Of a stretch of 55,939 bases of DNA, positions 52,582-55,939 are shown piece by piece. The position numbers were made by a program, and so were the translations under genes. This DNA comes from Thermosyntropha lipolytica DSM 11003 (GTDB lineage Bacteria; Bacillota; Syntrophomonadia; Syntrophomonadales; Syntrophomonadaceae): positions 1 through 55,939 of the forward strand of contig NZ_FQWY01000012.1 in NCBI RefSeq assembly GCF_900129805.1. Reading direction: 5' to 3'. Each line of letters begins with the position of its first letter. The first letter of the stretch is position 1. Below the pieces are notes generated by a model. It had not been told where the DNA came from. It worked only from the letters and a program-made list of their open reading frames with translations, and ran no database searches.

Positions 52582-54120
52582 ATGCAGGCAGTAGAGATAA
52601 GGCCGGATGTTTACTGGGTAGGGGTGCAGGATCCTGAACTCAGGACCTTTGATATTATAATGCGAACCGAAAACGGAAGCAGTTATAATGCCTATCTAGT
52701 GCGGGGAGAAAAAAATGCTCTTATTGACACTGTTAAAGCTAAATTTGCCGATGAGTTTATAGAGCGGATAAAGGCTATTATGCCGATTGAAAACATAGAC
52801 TATCTGGTGTTGCAACATGCTGAACCTGATCATGCCGGAGCCGTAGAAAAAATCCTTGAACTTAACCCCGAAATGACAGTAGTTGCTCATCCCAATACAG
52901 TTGAATTTTTACATGAAATATTAAACCGTGATTTTAAATATAAACGGGTAGGCAATGGAAAAGAGCTTGATTTGGGAGGAAAGACCCTTCATTTTATAAG
53001 TGCTCTTCTTCTGCACTGGCCGGATAACATATACAGCTATTTAAAAGAAGAAAAAATACTTTTTTCTGGTGATTCCTTCGGCAGCCACTATGCAGATGAG
53101 AGGCTTTTTGATGATATTATAGGAGACAGCTTTATGCATGATTTTGCCTATTATTATGACAAGATAATGCATCCGTTTAAAAAGCAGGTTTATGCCACCA
53201 TGACCAAGCTGGAAGGTTTAGAAATCGAGATGATATGTCCTGCTCACGGGCCTTTATTGAGGAAAGAGCCGCAAAGATATATTGAACTTTACCGTAAATG
53301 GTCTGAACCTTTGCCGGCAAGGGAGATTCCTAAAATAGTCATAGTATATGCAAGTGCCTACGGTTATACCACTTTGCTTAAGGATAAGATTATAGAAACT
53401 ATGAGCCGGTTGGGCGATTTTGAGATAAGATGTTATGATCTGGAAAGTGTTGAATATGCCAGAATTTTGGCAGATCTAGAAGATGCCTGTGCTTTGCTTA
53501 TAGGTTCTCCTACCATCAACAAGGATGCTCCTTCTGTGGTCTGGGATTTCCTGAGCCGTTTGTCACCGGTGGTACATCAGCAGCTGGTAGCAGCAGCTTT
53601 TGGTTCTTATGGCTGGAGCGGAGAAGCAGTTTTGAATATTGAAAAGAGGCTGCTTACCCTGCGTATGCATGTAGTACCGGGATTGAGGGTAAGGTTAAAA
53701 CCTGATGGGGCAAAACTTAAAGAAGCAGAAGCTTTTGCTGAACGGTTAGTAGAGGCCATACAGGAAAAGAGAAAAAATATCCCCAATATTTTTCTACCTA
53801 TTTTTAGCGATATTAGAGAGGGTAAAGAGGAAGCAGGGACTGGCAATATGCGCGAATATGTGAGTTCTGACCTTATAGTTTACTGGTATCCGGATAAATG
53901 CATACATGATACCAACTGCTTCGTAAACCTTCCCGAGGTTTTTGCTCCTGAGAAAAGGCCCTGGGTAAATCTTAAAGGAGCTGATCCGGTAGCTATTATG
54001 CGCAATATCGATAACTGCCCTTCCGGGGCTTTGCAGTACTCTATTCCGGAAACTTCGTCTATTCCTGCTGAGTTTACAGGGGGAAAAGGGCTTAGGAAAG
54101 ATTACAGGAAACAAAAGTAG
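52582..54120 (+). CDS. Flavodiiron protein with a C-terminal iron-sulfur domain
   Basis: 512 residues. Metallo-beta-lactamase-like domain with the diiron ligands in QHAEPDHAG, the HWPD and FSGDSFGSH region and CPAHGP; then flavodoxin domain (IVIVYASAYGYTTLL). Such proteins reduce O2 to water or NO to N2O. After about residue 425 comes an extra domain YWYPDKCIHDTNCF…NIDNCPSGAL, with the look of the divergent single-cluster [4Fe-4S] domain Fer4_19. That would give it a built-in electron port. ATG 52582 with GGGAGAGGGG upstream; ATG 52561 lies in the stop region of the activator and has no ribosome site. Confidence 0.9.
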   Translation: MQAVEIRPDVYWVGVQDPELRTFDIIMRTENGSSYNAYLVRGEKNALIDTVKAKFADEFIERIKAIMPIENIDYLVLQHAEPDHAGAVEKILELNPEMTVVAHPNTVEFLHEILNRDFKYKRVGNGKELDLGGKTLHFISALLLHWPDNIYSYLKEEKILFSGDSFGSHYADERLFDDIIGDSFMHDFAYYYDKIMHPFKKQVYATMTKLEGLEIEMICPAHGPLLRKEPQRYIELYRKWSEPLPAREIPKIVIVYASAYGYTTLLKDKIIETMSRLGDFEIRCYDLESVEYARILADLEDACALLIGSPTINKDAPSVVWDFLSRLSPVVHQQLVAAAFGSYGWSGEAVLNIEKRLLTLRMHVVPGLRVRLKPDGAKLKEAEAFAERLVEAIQEKRKNIPNIFLPIFSDIREGKEEAGTGNMREYVSSDLIVYWYPDKCIHDTNCFVNLPEVFAPEKRPWVNLKGADPVAIMRNIDNCPSGALQYSIPETSSIPAEFTGGKGLRKDYRKQK

Positions 54121-54127
54121 ACCAGCA

Positions 54128-54176
54128 GACACAAGGGGACGGTTCTTTTGTGTCGTTTTAGAACGACACAAAAGAA
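54128..54176. repeat. Interlocking palindromic repeat of the ACAAGGGGACGGTT type
   Basis: GACACAA…TTGTGTC frames the core GGGGACGGTTCT (54128-54154), and the 15-bp stem TTCTTTTGTGTCGTT (54143-54157) / AACGACACAAAAGAA (54162-54176) overlaps its second half, so two hairpins compete. The core is the same as short dispersed repeats common in many Clostridia and sometimes linked to REP-associated tyrosine transposases (from memory). It could end the flavodiiron transcript. Confidence 0.6.
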
Positions 54177-54236
54177 GAACGAAATTGCTGCACGATAGCT
54201 TTTAACCCTGCTTAAGCAAGAGTAAATAGAAAAATA

Positions 54237-54310
54237 GAAAAAGTATATCCCTTTATGGTATTGTTAACTAAACACCCCAAAAACAATCCAAAGAAAGGAC
54301 ATACTTTTTC
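54237..54310. mobile_element. Foldback (MITE-like) element, possible insertion sequence remnant
   Basis: The ends GAAAAAGTATATCCC (54237-54251) and the complement of 54282-54310 (GAAAAAGTATGTCC…) form imperfect 29-nt terminal inverted repeats that end in ATTGTT, with 16 nt between them. There is no coding room. This is the shape of an insertion sequence that lost its middle. No clear target duplication is visible, so the mobile origin is unproven. Confidence 0.5.
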
Positions 54311-54396
54311 ATGTCTTCAATTATATAACATATAAACTAAATCCTATACACCTGTTTTTTAATACCCCTTGTTCTCCTTCTCATCTCCAAATATAG

Positions 54397-54861
54397 CTAA
54401 AGCTGTATCTCTACATAATCATTTGTTACTCTATAACTTACTTTTCCATCTACAAATATTTCTTCTGGTTCTACACCACCTAAAAACTCAAACCACAATT
54501 TTATGCTTTCTGGTCTGCCTCCCTGTTTCAGATAGTCCTTTACCGCCTGCGGTAAGGGAACTTGATTTTTGATTGTTTTCTGGTAGGGTATTTCGCCCGT
54601 ATCATTAATAGCTTTAGCTACATCTTTATCCCATAAAATAGCGTCCCCGCCAGCTAATCCTGCTTTCCAGTAACCTCCAGAATAATGCCAGAATTCAAAC
54701 ATAGGGAAACTCATAGAACTACCTAAAGGCTCGCCATCAGGCTTGGGAGCGGAGAAGTCTATTTGCTTTAAACTACTGGCAAATACAGGTTTTGGTGCTG
54801 GGCAGTAAATAAACCCAAAAATTAAAGATACAAGCAAGACTAATGATAGTACCTTCCGCAT
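54397..54861 (-). CDS. Secreted protein of unknown function
   Basis: 154 residues. Signal peptide (MRKVLSLVLLVSLIFGFIYC … PVFASS, cleavage likely after VFA) and a small mature part with WHYSGGYW, AILWDKDVAKAI and a beta-rich end. I recognise no family. ATG 54861 is chosen for GGGGGTAAG upstream; ATG 54888 lies inside the preceding gene. It is 13 nt after the stalk-domain gene and probably in the same transcript. Confidence 0.65.
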   Translation of the reverse strand: MRKVLSLVLLVSLIFGFIYCPAPKPVFASSLKQIDFSAPKPDGEPLGSSMSFPMFEFWHYSGGYWKAGLAGGDAILWDKDVAKAINDTGEIPYQKTIKNQVPLPQAVKDYLKQGGRPESIKLWFEFLGGVEPEEIFVDGKVSYRVTNDYVEIQL

Positions 54862-54874
54862 AAATCTTACCCCC

Positions 54875-55927
54875 TTATTTTCGGTCATATCTCTGTCCAG
54901 TATGCAGGTATAAGACTACGCGACCATTAGTAGCCGACCTACCATCAGCGATTAGACCAACATGTAAATAACCTTCAATAATCTGATTAAGCGGTTTTAC
55001 CATCTGAATTTCGTAATGACCACCTTCAAAATAACTTGTACCGTATTTTTCCTCAAATGGCTTCCAGTATGTCCTTTCCTCTCCATTCTCTTTAACCGTG
55101 TAATTCACATCTAAATACCATCTAGTCCCTTTGGGTGCTCTAGGTAAGTCTGCCACTATTCTGCCGGAAGGGTCAATCTTTATATGTTTATCAAGTGCCA
55201 TATGACCATATCTCTGTCCTTCCTCGAATAAAACAAACCCTCTGACATTACGCTTCAATTCATCGTTATAATACCCATCACCCTGTAAAAGCTGTTCATG
55301 CTGTTCCTTAATTTTCTGCTCTATTATTTCTTTGATTTTATTTACATCAGGCTTCGGTTGTCCTTCGGGATAGGCTATAACCATCTGGTTCCTGGCGTCC
55401 CATTCAACGATGTAGCCCAACCCCTCTGCAACATATCTGGCAGGTAACATCGTTCTGCCAGGATGTTGAATGAGGGGTGCTACGTCCATCTGGACGGGCT
55501 TATCATTGCTATACATAGTCTTATTACCTATCTGTAATTTTAAAGTTTTATTGCCTTTCAATATAGCAGTCTGGGTATTAGCCTGCCATGTTATATTGTT
55601 ATCATCTACTCCCAGTGCATTGCCTAAAAATCTAACTGGTACAAAAGTTCTACCGGGAGGATAAATCTTTGGTGCGGTATCCATACGGACTGTGTCAACT
55701 TTGTCATTATCAAGGTCAACTAAGTAATAATTGAAATCCTCAATTTTAAACACTACCACCTTATTACCTGCTACTACTTTTTCATTTGCTGCTACATCAT
55801 TAACATTTACCATAAAAAAACCGGTAGCAAACAGAAAAAGAAGCCCTGCGATAAATAAAACTTTAAAATTAGCCTTATCAACACCTGCTAATATTTTTTT
55901 AAAACCTTTAGTTTTTTTCATCTCCAT
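54875..55927 (-). CDS. Cell-surface protein with copper amine oxidase N-terminal-like (stalk) domains
   Basis: 350 residues. Membrane-exit segment (FKVLFIAGLLFLFATGFFMV), then two stalk repeats: FVPVRFLGNALGV…ITWQANTQTAIL and MLPARYVAEGLGYIVEWDARNQMVI, in the pattern of the Cu-amine-oxidase N-terminal domain that is widespread in Clostridia surface proteins and is not itself an enzyme. A ~160-residue unassigned C-terminal part follows. GGAGG lies 5 nt before ATG 55927; an ATG 6 nt further in is an alternative. Start is just inside the window end. Confidence 0.85.
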   Translation of the reverse strand: MEMKKTKGFKKILAGVDKANFKVLFIAGLLFLFATGFFMVNVNDVAANEKVVAGNKVVVFKIEDFNYYLVDLDNDKVDTVRMDTAPKIYPPGRTFVPVRFLGNALGVDDNNITWQANTQTAILKGNKTLKLQIGNKTMYSNDKPVQMDVAPLIQHPGRTMLPARYVAEGLGYIVEWDARNQMVIAYPEGQPKPDVNKIKEIIEQKIKEQHEQLLQGDGYYNDELKRNVRGFVLFEEGQRYGHMALDKHIKIDPSGRIVADLPRAPKGTRWYLDVNYTVKENGEERTYWKPFEEKYGTSYFEGGHYEIQMVKPLNQIIEGYLHVGLIADGRSATNGRVVLYLHTGQRYDRK

Positions 55928-55939
55928 ATCAACCTCCAG

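Overview
This window looks like chromosome from an anaerobic, endospore-forming member of the Clostridia, possibly near the Syntrophomonadaceae (this placement is inference). The evidence is the Bacillus/Clostridium-like order tig-clpP-clpX-lonB-lonA-engB-valS-folC and maf-radC-mreBCD-mrdA-minCDE-rodA-spoIVFA-spoIVFB, strong AGGAGG ribosome sites with many GTG and TTG starts, a sigma-K processing protease pair, a flavodiiron protein, a tungsten-type aldehyde oxidoreductase, and UGA-encoded selenocysteine. The sequence is moderately AT-rich.

Layout. 1-2.7 kb: a possible 46-codon gene, a soluble chemoreceptor with a Rossmann-like N-terminus, and a glycosyltransferase. 2.7-5.7 kb: a five-tRNA operon (Gly-Arg-His-Gln-Lys), a small HesB-like selenoprotein, an Fe-type superoxide dismutase, a selenocysteine peroxiredoxin, and tRNA-Pro and tRNA-Val. 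5.8-14.7 kb: a DUF4153 membrane protein, a broken PucR-type regulator, a chemoreceptor with a C-terminal zinc-binding (CZB) domain, a membrane TPR protein, and a 964-residue protein of unknown function. 14.9-23.3 kb: tRNA-Gly, then the proteostasis block and engB. 23.3-28.7 kb: a SEC-C protein on the minus strand, valS and folC. 28.7-31.1 kb: a phosphate-transport pair behind Pho-box-like repeats, then rex. 31.2-43.5 kb: the cell-shape and division block ending in spoIVFA-spoIVFB. 43.5-54.1 kb: a tungsten/molybdenum module made of a candidate cofactor riboswitch, a MoaD-like and a MoeB/ThiF-like gene, a sigma-54 promoter with paired activator palindromes, a polyferredoxin, aldehyde oxidoreductase, NuoE-, NuoF- and HndD-like electron-transfer subunits, a sigma-54 activator and a flavodiiron protein. 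54.1-55.9 kb: two palindromic repeats and two secreted proteins on the minus strand.

How parts work together. Three minus-or-plus genes at 3.3-5.2 kb form an oxidative-stress island in which two proteins require in-frame UGA decoding; hairpins lie just after both UGA codons. In the last 12 kb, the MoaD/MoeB pair probably helps make the pyranopterin cofactor for the aldehyde oxidoreductase, whose electrons could pass through the polyferredoxin to an NADH/ferredoxin module. The activator encoded at the end of the operon is the natural candidate to drive its sigma-54 promoter.

Most notable: two selenoproteins; up to three genes that seem to lack ATG/GTG/TTG and may start at AUU or AUC; a module found once in the SEC-C protein and apparently twice in the 964-residue protein; and the aldehyde oxidoreductase-NuoEF-HndD-like gene set with its layered control region. 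All assignments rest on reading motifs and gene order by eye; no database search was run.
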